From positions 464,633-528,632 of the forward strand of contig NZ_HG428742.1 of NCBI RefSeq assembly GCF_000380245.2: a stretch of 64,000 bases of DNA, read 5' to 3'. Position 1 is the first letter of the stretch; each line of letters opens with the position of its first letter. The notes below the pieces were generated by a model, which saw only the letters and a program-made list of their open reading frames with translations, made no database searches and had not been told where the DNA came from. Positions 33,732 through 41,529 of this stretch are shown here, piece after piece. This DNA is from Bacillus massiliigorillae. GTDB lineage: Bacteria > Bacillota > Bacilli > Bacillales > DSM-1321. Made by a program: the position numbers and the translations under genes.

Positions 33732-34103
33732 TTATGCATATTTGTTAACAGCAAACACCATTAATAGCCAAGCTACAAGGAATGAAACACCGCCAATTGG
33801 TGTAATAGCTCCTAATACTTTAATTTGTGTAACACTTAATACGTACAAACTACCTGAGAATAAAATAACGCCAATAAACATTAACCAACCTGACCAATTA
33901 ATAAGTGGCTTCATACCAAACTTACCTGCTAATAAACCAACGACAAGTAACCCCGCTGCATGAAACATTTGATATAGTACAGCCTTCTCCCATGTAATCA
34001 TATATTTTGCTGGAATTCTTCCATCTAATATATGAGCTCCAAATGCACCTAATGCAACCGCTAAGAAGCCATAAATAGCACCTAATGATATAAATAATTT
34101 CAT
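33732..34103 (-). CDS. ywdK: DUF423 membrane protein YwdK
   Basis: A 123-aa protein with four predicted membrane helices and the DUF423 signature: an N-terminal GAIYGFLAVALGAFGAHILDG, YQMFHAAGLLVVGLLAG, FSGSLYVLSVTQIKVLG and TPIGGVSFLVAWLLM. Function unknown; widespread in bacteria. It follows gerQ convergently, the ywdL-ywdK neighbourhood of B. subtilis. GGGGGAGCAGG lies upstream of the ATG. Confidence 0.93.
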   Translation of the reverse strand: MKLFISLGAIYGFLAVALGAFGAHILDGRIPAKYMITWEKAVLYQMFHAAGLLVVGLLAGKFGMKPLINWSGWLMFIGVILFSGSLYVLSVTQIKVLGAITPIGGVSFLVAWLLMVFAVNKYA

Positions 34104-34310
34104 CTTTCCTGCTCCCCCTCTACTTTTACAAGTGTATTTTATTAGAAAATATTTTATTTTTAGTCAAATACCATTAAAACATATTGTTTTTGTAAAGAAT
34201 AGTAAGAGGTCCTCTGTACAAAAAAAATTCATAATTTATAATGAAGAAAAGAAATCCGATACATAATTGATATGTCATCTCATTATTCATTAAATAAAGG
34301 AGTCTGAATC

Positions 34311-34961
34311 ATGCACGAAACGATTTATCACAATACTAGTACAAGATCATTATTTCAAAAAGTTCTTGTCACATTTATTATTAGCCTTTTACTAGCAACT
34401 ATTGGATTGTATGCTGGTCAGTTCATTCCACCTAGCCTTATGCTTCCACTAGCCATTGCAGAGTTTATCATGATTATTGCTGCTTTTTGGTTTAGAAGAA
34501 GAAAAGCCGTTGGATATACATTTGTATATGTTTTTGCTTTCATTTCAGGTATAACAACATTCCCTATCGTAAGCTATTACGCTTCAACTGCTGGTGCAGA
34601 AGCCGTATTAATGGCATTTGCTGCAACATTTGGTATTTTTACAGTATTTGGAATTGTTGGATCTACAATGAAGAAAGACCTTTCTTTCTTAGGTTCTTTC
34701 TTAATGGTTGTATTAATTGGTTTAGTAGTAGTAAGTATTTTAAGCATATTTATGCCTCTATCATCTACAAATATGTTAATCGTATCAGGTGTTGGAGCAA
34801 TCCTTTTCTCTCTGTATATCCTATATGATTTTAACCAGATGAAACATCGTGGTATTTCAGAGGAAATGGTACCTCTACTTGCTTTAAGTCTTTATTTAGA
34901 CTTCGTTAACTTGTTTATCTATTTATTACGTATAATCGGTATTTTAAGTAATGATGATTAA
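34311..34961 (+). CDS. yetJ: Bax inhibitor-1/YccA family membrane protein (YetJ-like)
   Basis: A 216-aa protein with seven predicted membrane helices of the TMBIM/BI-1 family. Characteristic parts are AFISGITTFPIVSYYA (TM3), ATFGIFTVFGIVGSTMKKDLSFLG, LYILYDFNQMKH (conserved Asp) and ALSLYLDFVNLFIYLLRI (second conserved Asp and end signature). BsYetJ is a pH-gated calcium leak channel using a di-aspartyl sensor; both aspartates are present here. AAGGAG lies 8 nt before the ATG. Monocistronic. Confidence 0.93.
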   Translation: MHETIYHNTSTRSLFQKVLVTFIISLLLATIGLYAGQFIPPSLMLPLAIAEFIMIIAAFWFRRRKAVGYTFVYVFAFISGITTFPIVSYYASTAGAEAVLMAFAATFGIFTVFGIVGSTMKKDLSFLGSFLMVVLIGLVVVSILSIFMPLSSTNMLIVSGVGAILFSLYILYDFNQMKHRGISEEMVPLLALSLYLDFVNLFIYLLRIIGILSNDD

Positions 34962-34973
34962 TAAGAAAAAACA

Positions 34974-35019
34974 TCACCGATCCTTTTGGATTTAGAATTT
35001 GCTTCTTGTTTTTACTCCT
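34974..35019. repeat. Short dispersed module D, copy 4
   Basis: ATCACCGATCCTTTTGG then TTTGCTTCTTGTTTTTACTCC. Similar to the 29400 copy; here it is the left arm of the next palindrome. Confidence 0.4.
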
Positions 35020-35114
35020 AATCCAAAAGGAGACACACGGCAGTCATAAGACGAACCATTCTTGAAAACCCTCTTTTGGTTTTCAAAATGGGTTGGCTTA
35101 TGACCGAGTGTGTC
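34981..35114. repeat. Two abutting long palindromes downstream of yetJ
   Basis: First TCCTTTTGGATT/AATCCAAAAGGA (34981-35031), perfect 12 bp. It is immediately followed by GACACAC..GTCATAAG..GAACCATT..TTGAAAACC facing GGTTTTCAA..ATGGGTT..CTTATGAC..GTGTGTC (35032-35114). The CATAAG/CTTATG helix recurs in repeat copy 2. With repeat copy 6 and the yebC terminator these fill the 422 bp between yetJ and yebC. Confidence 0.8.
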
Positions 35115-35159
35115 AGGTGTCAGGTTAGACAACACGCAAAACTATATACTCCCTCTATT

Positions 35160-35310
35160 AAGAAAAGCACAAGCGACCGTTTGGCGACGTATAGATTGGA
35201 GCACTTCGACTGAGATAAAGTCAACACGAAGAGGCGATAGCCTTTTTCGTGTTGACTTATCGTAGGGAGATGGGCGAAATCTATACGTCGCTGGGCACTG
35301 GAGCTAGACA
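35160..35310 (+). repeat. Family A structured repeat, copy 6
   Basis: Outer helix GCGACGTATAGATT/AATCTATACGTCGC is perfect. The inner helix is also nearly perfect here (GATAAAGTCAACACGAA against TTCGTGTTGACTTATC, one bulged A). The tail to ~35348 (ACAAATTTATATACTTTC, TTATCTGTTAAAAAA) runs straight into the yebC terminator. Confidence 0.9.
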
Positions 35311-35344
35311 CAGCACAAATTTATATACTTTCTTATCTGTTAAA

Positions 35345-35381
35345 AAAGCGTCCGAAAAATGATTTTCGGACGCTTTCTTTC
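35345..35381 (-). terminator. Terminator of yebC
   Basis: GCGTCCGAAAA pairs with TTTTCGGACGC around ATGA. The minus-strand T-tract is provided by the AAAAAA end of repeat copy 6. Confidence 0.9.
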
Positions 35382-35383
35382 AT

Positions 35384-36103
35384 TTATTCACCTAAATCCA
35401 CATTGTGGTACACTTGTTGAACATCTTCTAAATCTTCTAATGCATCAACTAATTTTTCAAATTGAGCTTGTGCATCAGCATCAAGTGTTACATCGTTTTG
35501 TGCAAGCATTGTTAATTCCGCAACTGTAAATTCTGTAACACCAGCACTTCTGAATGCTTCTTGTACAGCATGGAATTGATCTGGCTCAGCATATACGATT
35601 ACCGCTTCATCTTCTTCAAGAATATCACGAACATCAACATCTGCTTCCATTAGTAGTTCAAGTACTTCATCAGCAGTCTTACCTTCTACACCAATAACTG
35701 CTGTAGCGTCAAACATGTAAGCAACGGATCCACTTACACCCATGTTCCCACCGTTTTTACCAAAGGCTGCACGAACGTTTGAAGCAGTACGGTTCACGTT
35801 ATTTGTTAATGCATCTACAATAATCATTGATCCGCTAGGTCCAAATCCTTCGTAGCGAAGCTCAGCATAGTTATCATCTGCTCCACCTTTGGCTTTTTCA
35901 ATAGCACGATCAATAATGTTTCTTGGTACATTGTACGTTTTAGCACGCTCTAAAACGAATTTTAATGCTTGGTTAGATTCTGGGTTTGGTTCACCTTGCT
36001 TGGCAACTACATAAATTTCAAGTGCGAATTTTGAATATAATCGACTAGTATTAGCATCTTTGGATGCTTTTTTCTCTTTAATATTGTTCCACTTACGACC
36101 CAT
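35384..36103 (-). CDS. yebC: YebC/PmpR family protein (YeeI-like)
   Basis: A 239-aa three-domain protein of the YebC/TACO1 family. N-terminus MGRKWNNIKEKKASKDANTS, then NVPRNIIDRAIEKAKGG, ELRYEGFGPSGSMIIVDALTNNVNRTASNVR and FGKNGGNMGVSGSVAYMFD. Members are described as transcription factors and, more recently, as ribosome-associated factors easing difficult peptide synthesis. The start is the ATG at 36103 because family members begin MGRKW; an in-frame GTG three codons upstream is not preferred. Monocistronic. Confidence 0.95.
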   Translation of the reverse strand: MGRKWNNIKEKKASKDANTSRLYSKFALEIYVVAKQGEPNPESNQALKFVLERAKTYNVPRNIIDRAIEKAKGGADDNYAELRYEGFGPSGSMIIVDALTNNVNRTASNVRAAFGKNGGNMGVSGSVAYMFDATAVIGVEGKTADEVLELLMEADVDVRDILEEDEAVIVYAEPDQFHAVQEAFRSAGVTEFTVAELTMLAQNDVTLDADAQAQFEKLVDALEDLEDVQQVYHNVDLGE

Positions 36104-36235
36104 TGCGCTCACTCTCTTTCAGCTTTAAATCTATACAAAATCATAAAAAATTAATCTATTTAATGAATAGAAGCAATTCATTCACTAGAATATATTATAA
36201 CGAATTGATTCATCCGTTTCGAGTACTCTAGTCAA

Positions 36236-36290
36236 AAAAATATGGCTGTCCTAAAAGTGATTTCCAATCACTTTTAAGACGCCTCTTTAC
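36236..36290 (-). terminator. Terminator of ywdI (family B hairpin)
   Basis: GTCCTAAAAGTGATT faces AATCACTTTTAAGAC. On the minus strand the stem is followed by AGCCATATTTTTTTG. Homologous to the 11256 hairpin. In the 367 bp between yebC and ywdI nothing else is recognised. Confidence 0.85.
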
Positions 36291-36470
36291 GCTTTTAAGA
36301 TGCTTCGTACTTGTTTACATCTGATTGTTAATTTAAATTAAGTTACTTGAAATAGTTGGTTTATAACGCTTGCGGTTTAGAGAATAGATAAATTCTCCAT
36401 TTAATATTAAAAGGAAAGCCCAGTGAAGTGATATTAGCTAATACCTTTCGAGTCACCCTTATCTTAAATT

Positions 36471-36740
36471 TTAGAAGTCTAATAAAGACGAACCATTTGC
36501 ATCATTCATTGACATTGGTTTTTGATTCGCTACTTCAGCAGTAGGTGTACTCACATACTTAGGTTCCTGCATTACAGGTTGCTTTACTACTTGTATATTG
36601 GCTTCTTCTTCTGACATTATTTCGCATAATGCTTTAATTGCCAATATGTAACTTTGTTTCTTTTGAAATGTTGAGGCTGTCTTAGCTTTTTGAATAAGCT
36701 CTTCCATTTTATTCAACACTTTATCAGATGAGATTTCCAT
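36471..36740 (-). CDS. ywdI: YwdI family protein (DUF5327)
   Basis: An 89-aa mostly helical protein. The helical N-terminus (EISSDKVLNKMEELIQKAKT) has the YwdI pattern with SYILAIKALCEIM, a Pro/Gln-rich linker and a short conserved tail NGSSLLDF. Function unknown; found in Bacillaceae beside ung. A longer frame begins at 36767, but AGAGGTGA lies 6 nt before the ATG at 36740, which is used. No membrane segments. Confidence 0.83.
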   Translation of the reverse strand: MEISSDKVLNKMEELIQKAKTASTFQKKQSYILAIKALCEIMSEEEANIQVVKQPVMQEPKYVSTPTAEVANQKPMSMNDANGSSLLDF

Positions 36741-36809
36741 TTTATTCACCTCTAGTGTTCTAGTCAAGTTTCTTCCTTAATCATAATGTACGTTTCACAA
36801 TCATTCTAG

Positions 36810-36983
36810 TCATTTCTTTTCTTCATACTTCATACAATTTTGCCCCGACGATTGCAAAACAATCATCGAAGGTAGTAGCTTGGATTTAAACCCGAATGCC
36901 CTACATCCCTTTGGCGACTGCTGATCCCATGTCACGAAATAATGCCTACACTTCACACAATTAATTCTTTGTTTATTTTCCAT
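36810..36983 (-). CDS. Small Cys-rich conserved protein (57 aa) upstream of ywdI
   Basis: A short frame: MENKQRINCVKCRHYFVTW, then DQQSPKGCRAFGFKSKLLPS, MIVLQSSGQNC and a charged end. Four cysteines (C9, C12, C27, C50) in a CxxC..C..C arrangement suggest a metal site. I recognise the VTWD..P.GC.AFGFKSK..PS..V..SSG..C pattern as a small conserved family often mislabelled as uracil-DNA glycosylase because it sits beside such genes, which is the case here. AGGAG precedes the ATG, but the spacer is short (2-3 nt). Same direction as ung-like and ywdI, so probably one transcript. Function unknown. Confidence 0.75.
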   Translation of the reverse strand: MENKQRINCVKCRHYFVTWDQQSPKGCRAFGFKSKLLPSMIVLQSSGQNCMKYEEKK

Positions 36984-37054
36984 ATCTCCTATTGTTCTCT
37001 CTTTCGAAAATTGTCAGAAAATAATGTTTCATGTGAAACATTGACGAATTCAGT

Positions 37055-37768
37055 TTAATGCACCCAATGAATATCATTTCTCGTTCTTTCAAAACCTTGA
37101 AACTTTAAGAAATCATCTGGATACTTTACACTACACATCATTGGATGACGACTTTCATAGAACCGTCCTTTTTCAATATATACTTTATTACTAATCGCTT
37201 CTTTCCCCCATAAAAACCAACTAATATTCGGATTACATTTAGATATATAAGCTAACACTTGCTGTGAAAAATGAGCCCAAATATGTTTATGACTATTCGG
37301 CTTTCCTGTTTCACACGTAAATGATGTATTCAAAAATAAAACACCCTGTTTCTCTAAATCATCAAACCATAAGTGAGGTGGTTTAATAGGAAAGCTACCT
37401 GAACTAATTTCAGACTTAATAGATTGAAAAGATTTAATATCACTATAATCCTCAATTTGATTAAAATTTTTATGCAATAAACGTACGATGTTTTTCAAAG
37501 ATACTTGGCGGAATGGACCATGCCAACTTTCTAACCCACCTACTTCAAAGGATCTTCCAGTAGCTGCCCCTTTCATTGGATACACATCTTGACCAAGCCA
37601 AATGACTTTCACTTGATGTAAATCTGTAGTAAGAAATCGTAAAATGCGGTCGGTTTCATGCGGATTATAATTCGACCCAATTTGTTGTTCGATTTCTTTT
37701 AACTCATCTATCATTTCTTTTGTCAAAAAAGGCTTCCACGAATCATGTATATTATTCGGTAAAATCAT
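37055..37768 (-). CDS. ung: Divergent family 1 uracil-DNA glycosylase
   Basis: A 237-aa UDG-fold protein. Motif 1 reads WLGQDVYPMKGAATGRSFEV: the catalytic Asp61 and Tyr63 are kept, but GQDPYH has become GQDVYP. Asn147 (VLFLNTSFT) and His208 (ESRHPMMCS) of the uracil pocket and leaving-group site are present, although HPSPLS is altered to HPMMCS. NSHKHIWAHFSQQV matches Ung. It occupies the position of ung (ywdG) in B. subtilis but is clearly unlike the standard enzyme. It may remove uracil with altered specificity, or another base. Confidence 0.82.
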   Translation of the reverse strand: MILPNNIHDSWKPFLTKEMIDELKEIEQQIGSNYNPHETDRILRFLTTDLHQVKVIWLGQDVYPMKGAATGRSFEVGGLESWHGPFRQVSLKNIVRLLHKNFNQIEDYSDIKSFQSIKSEISSGSFPIKPPHLWFDDLEKQGVLFLNTSFTCETGKPNSHKHIWAHFSQQVLAYISKCNPNISWFLWGKEAISNKVYIEKGRFYESRHPMMCSVKYPDDFLKFQGFERTRNDIHWVH

Positions 37769-38063
37769 TGTATCTCTCTACCTTTCAGGATTATCTCTTA
37801 TCATTTTATCTTAAATTCTCAGTTTCCTCTAATTTCTCATTATTTCATAGAAAAGAAATTAGTGCAGCCACACAGTATGTATGAAAGAACCCTTGATTCT
37901 TCAACTAGACTATTACTTTTTCACTTTACATAAGTAAATGAAATGCTTGTATATCTAAACTTAATTATTATATTCTTAATAGAGAAGAAGACTAATTAAC
38001 TGCTTATTAGGCGAAGAATAGTTAATTAATTCATAATTATCTAACTACATTAGGAGGATTCAT

Positions 38064-38885
38064 ATGACAATGAAAAAAGCTTTAACGATTGCTGGCTCCG
38101 ATTCAAGCGGCGGTGCAGGTATACAAGCAGATTTAAAAACATTTCAAGAACTTGGTGTTTACGGTATGACTGCCTTAACGACAATTGTAGCGATGGATCC
38201 AAAAGATAACTGGCATCATCAAGTATTTCCTCAAGAAACATCTACAGTTGAAGCACAATTAGAAACAATTCTTTCAGTAGGCGTAGATGCATTAAAGACA
38301 GGAATGCTTGGTTCAGTTGAAATTATCGAATTAGCAGCTCGTAAAATTAAAGAGTACAATCTTACAAACGTAGTAATTGACCCAGTAATGGTTTGTAAAG
38401 GTGAAGATGAAGTTCTATTCCCTGAGCATACCATTGCATACAGAGAAGCTTTACTTCCACTTGCAACGGTTACTACACCTAACCTTTTTGAAGCAGCTCA
38501 GCTTGCTGGAATGCAAACTATTACGACAGTTGACCAAATGAAAAAAGCAGCAGAAAAAATTCATGACCTTGGAGTTAAATATGTTGTGATTAAGGGCGGA
38601 AGCAAATTACATGGTACAGAAAAAGCCATCGACCTAATGTATGATGGTAAAGAACATATCATTATTGAAAACGACCTAATTCCAACTTCTTATACACATG
38701 GTGCAGGTTGTACATTTGCTGCAGCAATTACGGCTGAATTAGCACTTGGAAAATCTGTAGAAGAAGCAATCTCTGTAGCGAAAGATTTCATTACAGAAGC
38801 CATTCGCCATTCTTGGAAACTAAACGAATACGTTGGACCAACTATGCATGGTGCTTACAAACTATATGGAGCTCAAAATAAATAA
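38064..38885 (+). CDS. pdxK: Pyridoxal/hydroxymethylpyrimidine kinase PdxK (ThiD-like, YwdB)
   Basis: A 273-aa ribokinase-fold kinase phosphorylating pyridoxine/pyridoxal (B6 salvage) and possibly HMP. N-terminal ALTIAGSDSSGGAGIQADLK, IDPVMVCKGEDEVL, VTTPNLFEAAQLAGM, VVIKGGSKLHG and the anion-hole motif YTHGAGCTFAAAI with the ThiD-type Cys. The wording VIDPVMVCKG and WHHQVFPQET matches YwdB/PdxK more than the ThiD of thiamine operons. AGGAGG lies 6 nt before the ATG. The 295 bp upstream holds no recognised riboswitch. Confidence 0.93.
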   Translation: MTMKKALTIAGSDSSGGAGIQADLKTFQELGVYGMTALTTIVAMDPKDNWHHQVFPQETSTVEAQLETILSVGVDALKTGMLGSVEIIELAARKIKEYNLTNVVIDPVMVCKGEDEVLFPEHTIAYREALLPLATVTTPNLFEAAQLAGMQTITTVDQMKKAAEKIHDLGVKYVVIKGGSKLHGTEKAIDLMYDGKEHIIIENDLIPTSYTHGAGCTFAAAITAELALGKSVEEAISVAKDFITEAIRHSWKLNEYVGPTMHGAYKLYGAQNK

Positions 38886-38908
38886 AATATAATATAATAT
38901 AAAACTTG

Positions 38909-38942
38909 GACTAATGTGAACTATGCATTAGTCTTTTTTTCC
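38909..38942 (+). terminator. Terminator of pdxK
   Basis: GACTAATG pairs with CATTAGTC, then TTTTTTT. In the ~250 bp to yojF, only an imperfect TTGGGTTGATA/TATCACCCCCAA hairpin (39070-39115) is seen. Confidence 0.88.
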
Positions 38943-39190
38943 TTCGTTTTCACTCTTACAACTACATTTTGATTGAAGCAATCACAAGAAATGTTCAAAA
39001 AAAATGAAGGTAATCTTTTCGCATTATTTCCATTCTTTTAGTAAGATAGTGAATAGTAATATTAAAAATTTGGGTTGATATGATTTTCTTTCAACAATCT
39101 ATCACCCCCAAAAAGAAGAACTACCCCAAGATTTACTTTGAGAAATCTACTATAAATCAAGATGTTAATTAGGAATGAGGAGGTTATAGT

Positions 39191-39538
39191 ATGAAGCCAA
39201 TTGTACCTTTAGCTGTTCAAGAAGCAATTGATTCTTTTCAGCAAAAAGATGTGTATATACATCTAGAAACAACTAACGGAGCATATGCTTCACACTTTGG
39301 CGGAGGCAGTTACTCTGCTGGTGCTTATATTCGAAATGCTCTTGTTCAATATGAGCATGGAAAAATTAAAGGTGACGGTCCCTATCGTGTAGGTTTAAAG
39401 ATTGCATTAGGATGGGTTTACGCTGAAGGCGTTACTCACTTCATGATGGATGACCAGAATCGATTACTTCTAGCTGGTTTAGATGAAAGTGGTCGTTTAG
39501 CTGTCTCATTACAAATTAGCGAGACACCGTTCGAATAA
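39191..39538 (+). CDS. yojF: YojF family protein (DUF1806)
   Basis: A 115-aa soluble protein of the YojF/DUF1806 family. Landmarks are QKDVYIHLETTNGAYASHFGGGSYSAGAYIRNA, KIKGDGPYRVGLKI and WVYAEGVTHFM. Function unknown, but it is nearly always adjacent to bshB2 in Bacillus, so a link to bacillithiol is likely. GAGGAGG lies ~8 nt before the ATG. It lies 19 nt before bshB2. Confidence 0.92.
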   Translation: MKPIVPLAVQEAIDSFQQKDVYIHLETTNGAYASHFGGGSYSAGAYIRNALVQYEHGKIKGDGPYRVGLKIALGWVYAEGVTHFMMDDQNRLLLAGLDESGRLAVSLQISETPFE

Positions 39539-39557
39539 GACGAGAGGAGGAAAAACA

Positions 39558-40232
39558 TTGAGTCAAGAAAGTCATGTACTTGTCGTGTTCCCTCACCCAG
39601 ATGATGAAGCTTTCGGTGTATCAGGAACGATTGCTTCATTCACTACTCAAGGGACACCTGTAACATATATGTGTTTAACACTAGGAGAAATGGGCAGAAA
39701 CTTAGGTAACCCACCTTTTACCACTCGTGAAGGGCTGCCAAAAATCCGTAAACAAGAATTACAAGAAGCAGCAAAAGCTATGGGTATTTCCGATTTACGT
39801 ATGATGGGCCTTCGAGATAAAACAATTGAGTTTGAAGATGAAGAAAAACTTATCGGTATGATTACAGATGCCGTTCACGAATTAAATCCTTCCTTAGTTA
39901 TTTCCTTCTATCCAGGATATAGTGTCCATCCTGACCATGATGCAACAGGAAAAGCAGTCGTAGAAGCTTTGGGAAGAATGCCAGAGGAAAGCCGTCCAAC
40001 TTTACATGCAGTAGCATTCTCAAGTAACTGTATTGAAGATTTAGGAGAACCGGATATTGTTAACGAAGTAAGTGCTTTTCAAGCTACGAAACTAGCGGCA
40101 CTTCGAGCTCACGCTTCTCAAACGCAATTAATGACTGCTGATTGGGAAGAAAAGATTAACCAACGTGATCCAGAAGTATTGAGAAGACTTAATATAGAGA
40201 CGTTCTGGACATATAAGTGGGATAATAAATAA
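39558..40232 (+). CDS. bshB2: Bacillithiol biosynthesis deacetylase BshB2
   Basis: A 224-aa PIG-L/LmbE zinc deacetylase that converts GlcNAc-malate to GlcN-malate in bacillithiol synthesis. Zinc ligands His-Asp-Asp lie in VVFPHPDDEAFG (~12-16) and His in YSVHPDHDATG (~127). RMMGLRDKTIEF and the closing ETFWTYKWDNK are BshB2-like. TTG start with GAGAGGAGG 7 nt upstream. Co-transcribed with yojF and ended by the 40314 hairpin. Confidence 0.94.
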   Translation: MSQESHVLVVFPHPDDEAFGVSGTIASFTTQGTPVTYMCLTLGEMGRNLGNPPFTTREGLPKIRKQELQEAAKAMGISDLRMMGLRDKTIEFEDEEKLIGMITDAVHELNPSLVISFYPGYSVHPDHDATGKAVVEALGRMPEESRPTLHAVAFSSNCIEDLGEPDIVNEVSAFQATKLAALRAHASQTQLMTADWEEKINQRDPEVLRRLNIETFWTYKWDNK

Positions 40233-40313
40233 TTTCATCATCTATGTATAAAGTGCTCGTGCACTGGATATAATGCCAATATGATGAACTTTCCATAGTA
40301 TCCCCCTTTAATT

Positions 40314-40342
40314 AGATTACCTATTTAGGTAATCTTTTTTTT
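40314..40342 (+). terminator. Terminator of yojF-bshB2
   Basis: AGATTACCTA pairs with TAGGTAATCT, followed by eight T residues. Confidence 0.93.
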
Positions 40343-40360
40343 GTAATCTACAACAGTGTA

Positions 40361-40409
40361 AAGAGGCTGTCCACCAAGTGATTGTTAATCACTTGGCAGA
40401 TAGCCTCTT
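40361..40409 (-). terminator. Terminator overlapping the stop codon of the PQQ-type dehydrogenase gene
   Basis: AAGAGGCTGTCCACCAAGTG faces CACTTGGCAGATAGCCTCTT. The 5' arm on the minus strand begins within the TAA stop codon. A weak T-tract follows (ACACTG), so efficiency is uncertain. Confidence 0.7.
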
Positions 40410-41472
40410 ACAATTCTACTTTATACAATTGATCATCATCTTTAGAAGGGTTGCCTCTTCCATCCGTATTATTCGAAATGAAATATAACATATTCCCTTC
40501 TATGAATACATCTCGTATACGGCCAACATCCTTCACGACATCTTCCATTACTTTTGATTGAAGATGATAACGTTTAAGCGCTTCGCCTCGTAACGTTGCT
40601 ACATACAGATTACCATTATGATACGCAAGCCCTGCAGGTGCCCATGTTACATTACCTGAATGAATAATCGGCGTTACCATGCCTTCCTTCTTTTCATCTC
40701 CTTGAATAATAGGCCAACCATAGTTTGCTCCTGCTACAATGGTATTTAATTCATCGTGAGCAGAAGAACCATGTTCACTACTGTAGAGATTGCCTTGTTC
40801 ATCCCAAGTAAGTCCTTGTGGGTTTCGATGACCATAACTATATACATATGAATTTGAAAATGGATTATCTTCCGGTACGCTACCATCTAGGTTCATTCGA
40901 AGAATTTTCCCACTAAGCGATTGGAGATTTTGTGCTCGTTCTTCTTTCAAACCATCACCCGTCGTAATATAAAGCAAACCATCCTTACCTATTTGCAGAC
41001 GACCACCATGATGATATTGACCGCTAACGATACCATCTAATAGCTTTGTGATTTCATGCCATTTATTCTCACTTCGTTGGAGAATAACTACACGGTTCAA
41101 AGACTCTCCATCCTGCTCATACGTATAATAGGCAATTGCTCGCTGTGACTTTGCAAAATCAGGCATTAACAGAAAACCTAGCAGGCCCGCTTCAGATTGA
41201 GAAGATAAAGGTTGATTCAACTGGACTGGTTCTCTTGTTACCTGTCCATTTTGCACGACAGCAATCGTTCCGTTTCGTTCACTAATATAAAAGGTTTCAT
41301 TTGCTTTCTGAATTGACCATGGAACTTGAAGCTGTGTTGCCTCTACTGCAATGGTTGTAGCCCGATTGCTTACCATTTCTTCCTTCTTCTCATCATCCAC
41401 ATCGTCTGCCTTACTACAAGCTGTTAAAATGAGTAGACACATCATACTGAATAACCACTTAATCTTTTTCAT
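40408..41472 (-). CDS. Lipoprotein PQQ-dependent sugar dehydrogenase-like protein
   Basis: A 354-aa beta-propeller of the GSDH family (aldose sugar dehydrogenase, YliI-like). Lipoprotein signal WLFSMMCLLILTAC (Cys19) and an acidic/Lys linker place it outside the membrane. Propeller motifs are QVPWSIQ, NGTIAVVQNG, GLLGFLLMPDF, HHGGRLQIGKDGLLYITTGDG, YGHRNPQGLTWD, SEHGSSAHDELN, GANYGWP and the closing NNTDGRGNP..DDQLYK. Bacillus does not make PQQ as far as known, so it either uses external cofactor or has another role. RBS AGGTAGG lies before the ATG. Shorter gap to the HAD gene, 57 nt. Confidence 0.88.
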   Translation of the reverse strand: MKKIKWLFSMMCLLILTACSKADDVDDEKKEEMVSNRATTIAVEATQLQVPWSIQKANETFYISERNGTIAVVQNGQVTREPVQLNQPLSSQSEAGLLGFLLMPDFAKSQRAIAYYTYEQDGESLNRVVILQRSENKWHEITKLLDGIVSGQYHHGGRLQIGKDGLLYITTGDGLKEERAQNLQSLSGKILRMNLDGSVPEDNPFSNSYVYSYGHRNPQGLTWDEQGNLYSSEHGSSAHDELNTIVAGANYGWPIIQGDEKKEGMVTPIIHSGNVTWAPAGLAYHNGNLYVATLRGEALKRYHLQSKVMEDVVKDVGRIRDVFIEGNMLYFISNNTDGRGNPSKDDDQLYKVEL

Positions 41473-41529
41473 TTTCCTACCTCTTTCTAAAAGAAAGTAA
41501 ACGTAGGTGCCTGACTAAGATGCAATACT

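Noticed and set aside
37769..38063. TPP or PLP-type riboswitch upstream of pdxK
   Set aside because: No conserved TPP core (CTGAGA/ACCTGA elements) or stable aptamer-terminator arrangement could be seen; the region is plain AT-rich DNA.
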